Below are positions 21,256 to 35,718 of a stretch of DNA of 64,000 nucleotides, one piece after another. This stretch comes from Diadema setosum. Its lineage: Eukaryota; Echinodermata; Echinoidea; Diadematoida; Diadematidae. A model generated the notes under the pieces. That model was not told the DNA's origin, searched no databases, and saw only the letters and a program-made list of their open reading frames with translations. Made by a program: the position numbers and the translations under genes. Position 1 is the stretch's first letter. The number at the start of each line of letters is the position of its first letter. Location of the stretch: NCBI RefSeq assembly GCF_964275005.1, contig NC_092696.1, positions 23,345,472 to 23,409,471 of the forward strand, given 5' to 3'.

Positions 21256-23625
21256 TTAGGTGATCCGAGTATCCTCTCGGATCACCTTCTGTATCTGTAC
21301 TGATTCTTTGTTCTTCTTCTTCTTTTTCTTCTTCTTTCTCCGCAAAAGTTGTGTAACGCTAATCTCGGAAAGTCCTCTTCCTATCAATGTCAAAATTATA
21401 CCATACATGTATCATGTCCCAAAGACGATCCTTATAATAAAATCATAGTGATTAGTCGACCGTGACGTCACTATGACGTCATTATATGAAAACACATTCT
21501 CAATCATATCTCTTTAATGGAATGAAAATTTTCAATGAAATTCACGTCACATATATTTCAGGTCAAGCGCATTCTACTCATATAATAAAAATTCATATTT
21601 TCTCTTAAAACGTGCGCGTACGCGCGCGTTGAAATATTTGTGTACTCAAATCGAGCTCAAATTTTTTTTGCACACGTTTCAGAACATTTGGAGCATTTTT
21701 TGAAAAATTGAAAAAATTGGACGGACGCGTACGCGCGCGCACATATACGCACGCACAGCTCATACGCAATAGAAATTTCCCGTTTTTTCACACTTATCGG
21801 ATGCTTTAAATGTCAAGGAATATTTCTACCAAGTTTCAAGTCAATCCGACTCAACATGACGTCATACGGACCCGTCAAAGTTGAAATTCCGCGCGCGCGT
21901 CAATGGCGATATACAGTCCAACAATGCCAAAAAACTGCCAATTTTTAATCCGATTTTACTCGTCAGGATGGACGGTGACCCCCCATTTTCTTTACATATT
22001 CTGAAAGCTGATGAGTTGTACATGTCAATTCATGGGTTGGCGATGCTGGAAAAATGATTAAAAGATATCAAATTTCTTAATGAAATTAAAAAAGTAAATT
22101 TTCAAAATGACGTCATCAAATTTCAGGTTCACTCGAGCGTATCTCACTTATCCTTTGCCAATTTCCACCCAGATTTCAGTATGTTGTACCCTTTTAAATG
22201 CTCTTTCATAAATGTAATAACAACATTTTGATTGGATGACGGCATCACCTTGTAAAAATGGATCGAAAGTAATCTTGTCAAATTTGACCAGTTTACGTGT
22301 TATCTCTATGGGAGTGCAGTTTTTCTGGAAATGAAAATTGACATGACTGTCTTTCTCGAGCACTAGCTCACTTATGCTTCGGTGAATTTCTCCCAGATTT
22401 TGATATGTTGTAGCTGAGACTTTGCGCTATCGTTAATGTGCCCTTCGTTTTTTCATACGGTGTCGGGATCACGTCCAAAAACTTGGTTGAAATTAAAGCT
22501 TATCTTCGATGTATTGAGATATTCCTTTCTTTTTGCAACTTTCTTTACAAAAACTCAAGAAAAACAAGCCCTATCAGCCCAATATTTTGCACATGTTTAG
22601 TTCATGTCACGTACATTATTTCATAAAATAACAACTACTTGATCAGACGTAATCTTGGGTATGTAAATTAGGGTCAAAGGTCATAAATGTATCATCTTGT
22701 ATCTTGGTGAATACATGTCCTATCTTTTCCATATTTTGCACACGTAAAGACCATGTTACAAGGATCATTTCACAAAATAACCACTTTTTGCTCAGATGCC
22801 ATCTTGGTTGTGCAAAATGGGGTCAAAGGTCATATGTACTTCTTTCTTTATCTTCGTTATGACGTGTTATCTCTATGGGAGGGAATTTTTGTAGATGTGA
22901 AAATTGACATGATAGTCTTTATCGAGCAGTAGGTCACTTATGCTTCGGTGAATTTCTCCCAGATTTTAATATGTTGTAGCTGAGACTTTGGGCTATCGAA
23001 AGTATGCCCTCCATTTTTCATACGATGTCGGGATCACGTCAAAAAACGTGGTTGAAATTAAAACTTATCTTCGATGTATTGAGATATTTCTTTCTTTCTG
23101 CAACTTTCTTTACAATAACTCAAGAAAAACAGGCCTTATCACCCCCATATTTTGCACATGTTTAGTTCATGTCACGTACATTATTTCATAAAATAACAAC
23201 TACTTGATCAGACGTCATCTTGGGTATGTAAATTAGGGTCAGAGGTCATAAATGTATCATCCTGTATCTTAATGAATACATGTCCTATCTTTCCCATATT
23301 TTGCACACGTAAAGACCATGTTACAAGGATCATTTCACAAAATAACCACTTTTTGCTCAGATGCCATATTGTCTGTGCAAAGTGGGTCAAAGGTCAAATA
23401 TACTTCATTCTGTATCTTCGTTATAGTGTATACGGAATTGTGTACCATAGATGGCAGGTCTGACTCCCTTTTCTAAATGAGAATCCAAACATCACACGGC
23501 CAATGTCCACTAAACACAGATGAAACCGGTATGGTCATGCCTATTGGGATCAGGAGACTCAAATCGTTGATTTACGAACAGATCGGATCACCTAATTTGT
23601 CAGTGTTGACAAATTCCAAGTCTAG
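21256..23625 (-). mobile_element. Helitron-like element, third copy (inverted)
   Basis: 2370 bp, uninterrupted, opposite orientation to the 9827-15009 pair. On the - strand it starts CTAGACTTGG and ends with the hairpin TCGGATCACCT and CTAA|T. It shares the DR1-bearing blocks, the CG/CA tracts near 21610 and 21725-21765, and four TGACGTCA sites. It ends about 180 bp before the SYCP3 start codon. Confidence 0.65.
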
Positions 23626-23809
23626 TTTGATGTTGTTTTTAGTAACTTAATATGTTAACTTCTTGCTCACATCCACAGATGGATGAAATAAAAAATTCAG
23701 TGTAACAGTTATCTGGTATTGTGATTTTAAAAAAAGAAAAAAAAAAGTTTGTTCATTTTCCCCCTGGTATCACTGAAGCCTGTTACTGTGGCACACAAGA
23801 ACGTCAATC
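23626..23809 (+). other. SYCP3: 5' flank / 5' UTR of the SYCP3 start exon
   Basis: Two possible splice acceptors precede the ATG: ATCCACAG near 23679, and a pyrimidine-rich tract ending CACTGAAG near 23778. Either could join an upstream noncoding exon. No in-frame ATG upstream. Confidence 0.35.
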
Positions 23810-23936
23810 ATGCCTCGTGCGCCAGCAAACACCAAGAAGCAGGGAGGTGGGAAGAAAAAGTCAGGGATGGACGTTCCCACAAAGATGGACTTTGATGATG
23901 ATGCAAGCAGCATGGAACATATTGAGAATGAAAAAG
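23810..23936 (+). CDS. SYCP3: SYCP3 coding exon 1
   Basis: Encodes MPRAPANTKKQGGGKKKSG and an acidic end (DFDDDASSMEHIENEK). Ends in phase 1 at a weak donor GTTGAC. Low-complexity N-terminal tail, probably the disordered DNA-binding/regulatory part. Confidence 0.85.
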
Positions 23937-26900
23937 GTTGACAATAATTCTAATACAAATCTAATTTTCTAATTTGAACTGTTGCTTGAGAAAATGTTTG
24001 TAAGTTAGGCATGCTTCCTTTCGATGTTCATTTATGAAAAACAATTGCTTCAATAATGCACATTATAGATCTGTATGATTAGACATGATGTTTGTGGCTT
24101 TGATATTCAGGCATGTGGACTAAAATACATTGTGAATATTAATAATAAATAAACAGCTTCAACAATCTTTCAGATTTTTGTCCCATGGTATATGCTAAAA
24201 TCTTTTAAAGTTCAGTTTGCTATTGAAGTCCTCCACTCCTATAATAGTTTTGACTGATGGTCATATTGATTTTAAAGAAACTGAATGTATTTTTCTTTGT
24301 TTTTAGAATGTGCTGAAAAGTTGGGAAAGGGTATTCATTTTTATGTGGGGGTGGTAGGGGAACTTCAGTACTATTTGTATTTTTTTTTTTTATCCAGCAG
24401 ACAACTCATAAATGTACTTTGTAGTAAGCATTCATCAAGATCATTAAGAGTCCTTTATTTTTAAAAGATTAGGTGAAGGCGGTATATATGTTTGTCAACA
24501 GAATTCTTTTTTTTTTAAACAAAACCTACAATAGTTTATGTTAGCATGTCAAGTTTTGGTTAATCTTGAAAAAAATATTGTTGACTTATGCAGAAATCTC
24601 TAATAAAAAGATTGCATATTTTCCGTTATTACCATTTTTGACTGGCAAGGTATTAATTTTTATCTTTCAGGGGGTCCACTATGATATGATCATCTTTGCT
24701 TTTTGTTTATTTTTTGTCCATTGCCCATCCTTTGCCATCCTTGAATTTTTCACATTTTCACCTACTTCTTTAAAACGCATAGTCAAAAGTTAACCAAACT
24801 TGGCACAAATTGTAAAGGTGCCAGGGATAAAAGGTTATTTAGATGGTTGAGATGGCCCCCAATATGGTCCAGGTGTGGGCCCACAATTTGGTAAATATTT
24901 GAAGTGTTTTCTCCAGTTCCAGAAGCAATGCAGCCACAGGATACACATACAGGTTATTGGACCCATCAAATCCTTGGGTGAAATTTCTGCAGAAATTACA
25001 TCTTGTCAAGCATCAGATTAGCACCTCTGAATTTCACTTTCTTTCTTATTGCGATACGGAAAGATTATAGGAACTGCTCAAATTCATAAAATCTAATATA
25101 ACAGAATTAAGGAAACTGAACCAATTAGAGAGAAACGAGTAATCTGTCAAAACTTTAATCTGAAATGTGTCACTGGAATAGAATCTGTTATTGAATAATG
25201 AGGCTCTTGAAAAGTCTGCAACCAAAATAAGCAATAGTATATGAGCAACAGAGGGCTCAAATGAAGTTTGACTTTAATGCCTCCTTCCAAAGGATGCCCA
25301 AGGATTTAAATGTGTTTAGTTTGTTCATCCATCCCTCCATTACACCTTGTTAGAAGCAGATGCATCCCACTTGGCTGTGCACAAAAGTTGAATTGCTCTA
25401 GTTTACGCTACGTAATGATACACTATCAATTAAAGTAAAATGTATTTTGAAAAAAAAAAATACTGCAACAAGCAATAGAAATGTGCCTTCAGGGGCTAAA
25501 AGGGTTAATGCAGATATATAGTAGGATGGTATTCAAGTTGTTCAAGAGGGGTCATCCCACTAGACCGACACCCATGATTACGATTGAAAACGGGTCCATG
25601 AGTCATACAGCTCACAAATCATACAGCCCATGAGTTCGGCACTATAGGTAAAAGCAGCCCATGAGTTCGACAGATAACAGTCTCGTGGGCCTTGTTAGCT
25701 TTGTGTTGAACTAATGGGCTGTATGACTCGTGGGTGTCGGTCTCGTGACGTGCACCCGTTCAAGACGGGGACAATAGTTGCCTGATTCATCACCCAATTT
25801 GGTAACACATATAGTGTGCAGCCCAGCACTGAAAATTAACATACCTGGAATCACCAAGCCAGACTTTGCTGGAATAATTTTTAGGAGCATGGTTTAAAGG
25901 TTGTTCACATTGAAGATGTTTCAATCCACGCTGGAGCCCATAAGGAAATGAGGGAAAAAAATCCAACACTAATTATTACAGTTATTTATACTCGGGACGT
26001 CCTGCCCTAGTATTGTATGTAGATAATACCCATATAGGGGAAAACATACTTTTAGGACAGTTCTAGGGGTACCCCCCCCCCCCCAAAAAAAAAAAAAAAA
26101 AAAAAGAGGACCCTTGATTTCAGTCTTCACAATGATGAATTACCAAGATTCGGGGGAGGGAGGTAATCATCTCTGGTGGTAGGGCATGCAATGTATATAA
26201 AAAGGTATTTAAGTGATTCCCTTGGGGGGGCTCAGGGGTGGGCTGACAGAGGGTAAAAACACAATTTCAAACACACACATACAACAAAGTTGACATATTC
26301 CATAGTGGAGAAATGTAGAAATCTAACATTATACACATAATTGTTTACTTGTTTGGTTGTTGTTTTTTTTTTTTTGTAAATCTTTTAAAGATGAATCTGG
26401 GACAGTGGCTCCTAAGAATACAAAGAAGAGGAGTTTTGATGAGAGTGAAGAGGATGAGGATGACATAAACTATCCCACAGAGGTCAACATCGAGTAAGTC
26501 CTATGAAAACTTTGATATTTGTATGCATTCCTTCCCAAGGATATTTCATTATCAGTGAACATTAACAACTGTCAGCTCTAGCAATGGTATTCCCTGCTTA
26601 CCTTGCATTTCATACTGGTTTTTTTTTTCAATACCATCACTATTCACATCATTGTCTTTCATTACCCTGTACTTTGAATTGTAGTTAATAATTATTCTTT
26701 GTACTTTGATTCTCTGTTTTTCATATTGGCAACAATAGAGTAAATCAAATGGGGTGGGGTGATAGTGGTTTCACTGAAATCAACTCTAAAGTAAAAATTA
26801 AAAAAAGTTATTGAATTTTAAAGTGTCATATGTTTTCAGGGAACAGTGACATAGCTGAATCAAATGTAATAATGTCATGGCCGCACAAGTCTCCAACTGA

Positions 26901-28540
26901 TAGACATGCATATCTTCACTGAGTTTCCCTTCTTGACATAAAATTAAAGAAAAAATGTAGTGTATCCTTTGCATCAAAGTTTTAAAGTGTTCCAATAATC
27001 GTAACAATGATGACTTACAGAGGGAAAGGATATGCATTTGCAAGATCATGATTTGATTTTTTTTTTTGCTCAAAACAATAGAGATTTGTTGTTACAATAG
27101 ATAATTTGCAAAGTTTGCAAACAAACTGCATGTACAAACAAATAGCAATTTGTGATAAAAATGAAAAGACTGGGACAGGAACTGTGTACATTATGTAATG
27201 TCTATTCAGCTCAACCATGATTTGATTGACATCCTGGCAAGTAATAACATACATCCCAAGTCACCAGCCTCTATGTGGTGGTGTTAGTAGGCCCTGGGGC
27301 ATTTACATTGTAGAAATCTGGAATGGGGAAAACTGGGTTTTTCGATGTAGGCCTACAATTTACACTGCCGGAAAACAATTAATAATCGTTCCATTGTTTT
27401 GGTAGGAAATGAACATGTGCAAGGCACTCTGGAATATTAGGGGGGGGGGGTTGAAAGTAGCGTGCATGTGCCTGCAACATGCTGCTGTCTTACACGAGTG
27501 TAGGCAGGCAGGCATTTTGAAAAGTAAGAGTGGGGCAGAAAAAGAAAATCTTTTCTACTGAATCCACCACGGTGGTCAACATCATTGTTTTATGTAGTTT
27601 TCAAGATTGCAATTTTTAGGGGTTTTTTTTTCTGACAATCACATCAGTCTCGCTGGTTCACTGTCCACTTTGTCATTTAGTATGTCATATTTAGGTTTCA
27701 CATCATCTGTAAACAAAGAGACTGGTAGAGATGCACTGAGATGTCTGTAAAATGTTTATAATAACTTATGCAGAAGTGAAGCTATAACTTGGAAGCAGAA
27801 ATGATAATACAATTCTATTCAATTCCTTTTTCATCTACAGTGGAGAGATGCAGAGTGTGTTGCAAACATTTGGGGGTAAGTCATAATTTATACCATGAGG
27901 TCTCAGACCTCTAGACCAAGGGTAGGCCTGCTGGAGACATTATGGCTTCAGGCTATTTGTCTCCGTTTTCACATGTATATGTTTGGGGGGTTTCATTTGG
28001 GTATTGGGCATTTACTTTACTTTACTTTGATTTACCTTAATCCAATGATGATGTAGGACAATTTCTGTTCATCAATCAAAACTTGGTCTCAATGTTTGTA
28101 TTTTCTGAGGACTTGTCAAGTTGAGTGTGTGGGAAAGGACAGATGTGTTCAAGAAGAACATACAGCCTATACTGGTTCATAAACAAGATCATGGTTTTTT
28201 GACCAGTATTTGTCTAATCTATTCTTGAAACTACTTACAGAGGTTGCTGAAATGACATACACTCTGTATTCAGGAAGACCTGTCCACAAATCAGCAACTC
28301 TTGCTGCAAAAGTATTTCCTAGCATCAAGCCAAGAATACTGTTTGTCCAGTTTCATACTGTGGCCTAGCTCTAGACTTCCTGTGAGCTGAGTGAAAATAT
28401 TATATTGAGTATCATATATTCCAGTCAAATGTTTAAAACCCTCAATCATATCACCCCTCCTACACCTCTGAGCAAGAGTTGGTTAATTATTTGAATTGCA
28501 TTTATCTGAGCTTGAGCTCAAGCTCCCTCTCTCTCTCTTT

Positions 28541-28578
<38 letters not shown>

Positions 28579-29892
28579 ATCTCTCTCACTATATTCCTCC
28601 CCCCCCCCCTTTCTGACTGCATCGTAAATTGATTGTGTAAATCAAATTTTCACACAATTTACGTGATGTGCATCCGAAACAGCAATAGTTGGGCATTTAT
28701 AAAAAGATTTTAGAATGTCAAAGTCAAATAATTTTCATTGTTCATTTGCTAGGGTTAGTAAGATGAGAAATAAGTAACATAATCTTAATAGCCTGACATG
28801 CAAAGATAGAAAGTATGACAATGATATGTGCTGATCAGATTTGGAGCAAAATTGATGACAATCTGGCATATAAACAGTCTTAAGTTCTTGTCAGCAATTG
28901 CAGAACATATGCATCTTCCTTATACATGATGTCCATTATATATCTCGTTTGCTCGTTAGCTGACATTGAACAAAAATTGTTACATTTATAATACCATGAT
29001 AATTCACATACTTCATTGTTTACTAACTGTACTGTGATCAGAAGTGTGCTTTCTTGTTTACCCTCTTTGGAAGAAGTACAGGGATTCCCCCTTTGTTACT
29101 TTTCTTTCTTTCTTTTTTTCGCCATAGCAATCAGTGTCGTTACAAAAAGGAAAGCAGATAGAACAGTTGAAATGCATGTCCACAGAAGTGCATTGCATGC
29201 AAGTATGTGATGTGATGCCTCTGACACATGAGTTCCTCGTCTTGAAAGGAGAATAGCAAGTACTTGACAATATTTTTGTCTCGATGACGATTGTAATGCT
29301 GTAGAATTGTTGCATTTGACATTTTGCAGTGTGATTAGAGCAAAAGTAAACCCAACAACTTCCTGGAAATGCAAACACAAACAAAAAGCCGTGAGCTTGT
29401 ATGATTCTCTGGATTGTGTAGGTCTGAATTAAACTCTCTGTCTGTGTTACTGGCATCATGATACATCATCCGCAGCATGTCCTACAGCTGTTGTAATTGA
29501 TGATATTTTATGAGAATTATGAGCCTGATTTTGTTTTTTAAGTTGTTGTTTTACCTTAAAAACATGATTTATTTGGTTAGGACAAGACAATATTTTTTTC
29601 ATAGGCAGAAGTCATCCAAACATTTCTTCCACAATAGGTGCTTTTAGAGGTTTCAGTAGTCCCTTTACCACCCTTCAACACATCTGACACCCCCCCCCCC
29701 CATCAAATATAGGTATACATTGACATACTTCAAACAAAGACTTAATTTGCTGTAATCTGCCAACTACTAAGTATAACTAAGTTGGTTTTGTTGTCATTTC
29801 TTCTTCTTTTTTTTTAAAGGGTCTATGTTGTTCTCTTCTTTGCATTTTCATTTTGGTGCTATAGCATCCAGGCATGATGATTTTGCATTTCT

Positions 29893-29923
<31 letters not shown>

Positions 29924-32900
29924 CTGTGTTTTATTGAATCTATCTTCCATTTTGTCTAGAACTTCCCTTAGAATGTCAGTTATTGGCAAAGATTTGTTAA
30001 AAACTCAGTGGTATGTCACAGTTTTCTTAAGTAATTGTCCCCGCCGAACGAGTTCGAGCAGGGGACTATGAAACGGGCTCCGTACGTGTGTGTGTCCGTG
30101 TGTGTGTCCGTCCGTGTGTCCGTCCGTGTGTCCATGTGTGCGTCCGTGTGTGATCAAAATCTTCAATTTGCTACTTCTCTGTCATTTATTAGCCAATTTT
30201 GATTCTGTTTGCTTTATATGATAGCACTACATGGGAGCTTTGAAACTTCTACACAGAATTTCAGTCGTGACCTTTGACCTTGACCTTTGACCTATATTGT
30301 ACATTTTGATACAAAATGCTACTCCTTCGCCATTTCTAACCCGATTTCGATTCCGCTCACTTTATGTGATGGCACTAGGTGAGGGCTTCAAAACTTCTAC
30401 ACAGAATTTTGACCTTTGACTTCTTTGACCTTTGACCTTGATTTTTGACCTATATTGTACATTGGCTACAAAATGCTACTCCTTCACCATTTCCAACCCG
30501 ATTTCGATTCTGTTTGCTTTATGTGATGGCACTAGGTGAGGGCTTCAAAACTTCTACACAGAATTTTGACCTTTGACTTCTTTGACCTTTGACCTTGATT
30601 TTTGACCTGTATTGTACATTTTGCTACAAAATGCTACTCCTTCGCCATTTCTAACCCGATTTCGATTCCGTTTGCTTTATGTGATGGCACTAGGTGAGGG
30701 CTTCAAAACTTCTACACAGAATTTTGACCTTTGACTTCTTTGACCTTTGACCTTGATTTTTTACCTATATTGTACAATGGCTACAAAATGCTACTCCTTC
30801 GCCATTTCTAACCCGATTTCGATTCCGTTTGCTTTATGTGATGGCAGCAGGTGAGGGCTTCAAAACTTCTACACAGAATTTTGACCTTTGATTTCTTTGA
30901 CCTTTGACCTTGATTTGTGACCTGTATTGTACATTTTGCTACAAAATGCTACTTTCGGCGGGGACATATATTACGCACCGCGTAAATTCTACTTTTCCTT
31001 GTTTCAGGCTGGAATGTTTATGTCACTCATCACTGCATTTTTAGTTCCCTTTCTTACAACAACTAATACGAGCTCATGTCTGACCATTTCCTTTCTTCAA
31101 CTGTCTTACAGCCGACATGAGGAAGTCCATGTCAGGGAAGAGAAAGCGCCTTGAAACCCTCACACAGCAGACCCTCAAGTCAACAAACACCAGAGTGGAA
31201 AAGATCTGGAAGATGCAGCAAACAGAGAGGTGGGAGAATTTAGATCCCTATTTTCAGACCTGTGTTAAAAAGCCCATAATGTAAAAAGGGCCAGCATGTA
31301 CATGAGTACCCTAATTTCCAGATAAGTACATGATTATCATTAATGATAGATTTGTCTCTGTTGTGTCATAGAACAGAAAATATACAAATTAGCAGTTTTC
31401 TATTGGGAAAGAATAACTTTCAAGGGTTCTTACATAGCTTGTCAATTTCCTTATTAAAATTCTTGTAGAATTATTATCAAGCATCTTTGATTATGCAGTA
31501 TGTAATTTGTTGTCTGCTAATCCTATTCTTGAAATGGGTCACACTGGTGTTCATACTTTGAATTCACACTGACATGGTACTGCCTGTGGTTTCAAATTTT
31601 GTAATTATATGGCTTTTTTATAGCGTCGGTCAAAAGCCCTCTGACTGTAAGAAGTACAAGAGGAGCAAGCAGAGGATCATTACATGAGACTAATCAAACA
31701 ACCAGCAAGAGCCAAGACCCAGTGCATTTTGTAATCTACATGTATGCCTTCAAATTACCATATATTCCTGCCAGTATGTGGTGGCAAAAATCACAACCAA
31801 AGAGCAGAGTGTCACCAGAAGTAACTAGCTCATACAAACGTGATCACACTCATCGAGGCAATGGTGAATTGGTCAAAATCACTGATCAAAGTAGCTCTGT
31901 GAATTATTGAATAGGAGTGGTACACAGTTAAGGCCGTCTCCCAGTCATGAGTGATAATCACAATTACAGATCTTACAAGGCTCTCCTGCTCGCAAGCTTG
32001 GTTTTCACTCTAGCTCTTTGCTCATGACTGTGATGGCTGACAACAGCATGAGTGCCTTAGAAGAGAGAAAAAAAAAGGCTAGCTTTATTGTATATTCAGT
32101 TTCAGAGGGCAATTATGTCTGCTTGTATTCTGCTCTAGTTATTGGATACATACATGGACAAGTTCATGTGTATTGTGCTATTGGTGACAAATAATGTCAT
32201 GCTCAAGTCTCATATTCTGGTTTCAAAATGTAGGCAACGGCTGCACACGGAGTATACCAAGCAACTAACTACTGTCCTGGATCAGTGGGACAGTGACATG
32301 AAGAAGATGAAAGAAAATGAAGACAAGTTACAGGTACTCTATACTTGCATGAAATTGTTACTAAAATTCACTGATTTAATCAAAGGGGGAAAATGCACCA
32401 TTCCTTGTATTTGTTGATCTATATGACTGAAAAAAAATCCTAATGCTTAACTAAACAGAGAAATAAGACAAAGTAAACAAGACATACGGAAAGCAGTTTC
32501 AGTTTGCTAATTGTGAAAGCATGGATTCGTGATCAGGCATTCTCTTGGACTGCCTGCATGATAATGAATCTATCAGCAGCCTCTATGGTGAATTCATGAT
32601 GAGATGTATTGCAATTAAGACTAAGTTACTGGAAAAATTGACACTCTTAGTTGAGCCAACCCTGTGAAATTGTGATTCAACTGTGAGTAATTCATGTTCA
32701 TGTATTGTTTCAACATAGTGCTTATAGTAGCACCTATATTTAGTTAGCTTTATGCTTTACTATGGGTGATTTACAGGTATAGATGGAGCAGTCTGTACAA
32801 TATGATAACCTTCTCATGTATATCTTCCTCTCCTCATCCATTCCAATGTAGAACATGTTAAAGCAACAGCAAAGGAACATCCAGCAAACGTGCATTGCAA

Positions 32901-35687
32901 TGAATCAGCGCCTGAAGAACATTAGGCAGATGTTCGAACTGTACAACAAGGTCAGGCCTCTACTTCAACATCCATTGTCACATCCAGGAAATGCAATGAG
33001 CATAAGTGCACAAACATGTAATCAGTGCTTTAATATATCACACCATGGACCATGATCACACAAATGTAAGCTGCCAGATCATCCAGTTGTGAGGGGTGAG
33101 CAGATAGAAGAAATAACTGCAATAGAGCAATCCCCTCATTCTTGTATCACAGCTATAGATAAAGGAAGATGGACATATTATGTGAACATGCACAAATCAC
33201 TGCATGTTTTACGCTAATGCTAATTCAAGTGAATTTTAAAAAGCAGAGACTCCAGATGTAGGGAGGGAGAAAATATGAATGGTTCAAAGATGCCAACCAA
33301 ACATTTGCATGCGTATACAAATTGTGCAACTGTACTAGCGCAACTAGTGTCACTTGACTTTTGATGATGTAAATCTTGCTTTTCCAGATGTTGTAAGGCA
33401 ATGCTCAGGATCTTAAAAGCTCACTGATTCAAAAGATCAAAACCTAATGAAAAGGTGGATAGAACAGAGAGACAAAATATTTAAAGGGGAATTTGAAATG
33501 CACTATATATCTCACAAATTCAAACAGATTACACTGGAGATGACTAGTTAGGAAAGAAAAATCACCAAGCAGCAACCAGAAGAAATTGGATCTTTCACTT
33601 CAGTGGATAATGATAAATCACTGTATAAGTGCTTGAAAACATCAGTAGGTTGATATCAGTCCCTACAACACAATCATTTTTTTTTCCATTGTTTAATTTT
33701 CAGAATGTTAGATGTCTGTCAACATTTAGTGATGAAGAGGAAGAATAATTATATTAATTTGAGTCTATGCATTTTTTTTAATGTATATCAGTGTGTTTAT
33801 ATGCCATGATCATTACTTAAAAAGAAAAACACACAACAGCATCTTTTATGTAATCAAAATTGCGTTGATCTCATAAATACTTTTTCATGCCTCAGCACAA
33901 GTGATCCAGAGACATCCCTCTGTACACAATTAGTCCCATATTATTTCATTAAATTGATGGAGTGTTCCATTAAGGAAGGACACAAATTTTCATTGGAGAT
34001 CTTATATGGGTCTTGCTCCTTGACTCTTACAGACCATGGGAGATCTAGAGCAGTGTCACCAGGGGCAGCAAACAAATGTCCAGAGTGAACTGAAAAAGGA
34101 GCTTAACCTGCTCCATAAGAAGATCCTTATGGATACGGTGAGTATAGGAATTAAGTGTACCCAATGCACCAACATAGCATGTTGGTGCAGCATGCACTTG
34201 TTAGTGGATGAACATTGCAGGCTATCATCAGTCACCAAAATATGTACTGCGGCAGGATAGGTTTCAGAGAGCTCTGTGTAGTGCATACAAATTTACTGAC
34301 CACTCTAGGTTTAGATACACACTGCTCTTTTCGTTTACATGAGCTTTGTGTGCCTCTACTACATGTAGCATCTCCTAATTTTGCATTCTGTTGAAGCAGG
34401 GCTGAACCCTATTACAGCGGGTAAGGCATTCTTTCCTGGGTCAAGAGACCTCTGTGACAAAGTAGAGAAATCTAATGCTGAGACCAGACCTACTGTTCAC
34501 TGAGCTGCATTGCCACACAGAGATGCAGTTTACACCAGGTAAACAGATTTGTAGAGCATACTATAAAAGTTGAAATTTTCATATGAGTGATTTTTTGGCT
34601 TGGCAGGGTAAGATGAATTTTGCATGTTAAATTCTGCAGGATAAAAACATGAAATAATGTTACACATAACAACCACAGATATTAATATGCATTTATTTTT
34701 GCACTAGTTTCTGGTCATACAAAATGCACAAAAGTTTCTTCACAGTGAAAATTTCCACTTTTACATTACTGATAGTCCATGGGTTTAGCAGTGGATTACT
34801 CTGTCCATAAATGTACAAAGGAAGAGTCCCCTAAATTCCTGGTACAGAATAACTGATATCGGTGGAAAAAAAAAAATCACTTATTGTATGTTCATAGAAT
34901 CCCTTTGTGTGGCATACTGTCCCCTAGTTCACCAGAAATGGCACGAGAAATGAGGGTAAAAATGATGAAATATCATAAAGACTGTCCAATGTGTATCCAC
35001 CACCTACCTCATAGCTTGGCAAGAACCTCTTATATGATTTACTAGCTACCGTATCCGGGCAATTACCCCCAGAGGGCAATTACCCCCCCCCCCCCCCCCC
35101 CCCCCCAGCCAAATACTGGTTAGTGGTAAGGTTAGAGTAAAGATTAGGGTTAGGGTTAGGTTTAGGGTTAGGAGCTTGGAATAGGGTTAGGGTTAGGTTC
35201 AGGATTAGGATTAGGATTAGGGCCAGGGAAAGGGTGCGGGGTAATTGCCCAGGGGGTAATTGCCCTAGACCCACTAGCAACATCCCTGGCCAAAGAAATG
35301 CAAGTAAAAAGATAGAAGAAATGACAAAAGACACAGATGTTTGAAATGTTTGGTATCCCTTTTCCCTAAGACTTCATCAGAATTACCTACCCTCTTTCTG
35401 CTTCCTGACAGAGGATCGCTGAATATCCTTTTCAAACTCTTACATATACATCATTATCATTTACACCTTGTCGAGCATATGGCACCAAACAATGATAAAG
35501 TAGGCATAAATTGGCTTGGTATCAGATAATGCAGAGCAGGTCCCAGCATACTGCATAATTTATGACATGTGGAATAAATATCCTATACAGTCACATTTTG
35601 ATGACAGTTGGTCTTTGAGCAGAATGTCAGTGAAAGTAAATGATACTTTTATTTAACCCCTCCCCCCCCCAAAAAAAAAAAAAAAAA

Positions 35688-35718
<31 letters not shown>

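Larger units (their letters stand above)
27876..31111 (+). other. SYCP3: SYCP3 intron 3
   Basis: Holds a LINE relic (28165-28475), a CT microsatellite (28517-28585), a GT microsatellite (29893-29918) and the minisatellite TIR element at 30036-30966. Confidence 0.7.

Noticed and set aside
30311-30960. CRISPR-like array
   Set aside because: Units are 157 bp, nearly identical throughout, with no short repeat/unique spacer alternation; this is a minisatellite in a transposon.
35080-35334. ORF on the - strand with Leu/Asn/Pro repeats
   Set aside because: Translation of the TTAGGG-like repeats and C-run in a MITE.
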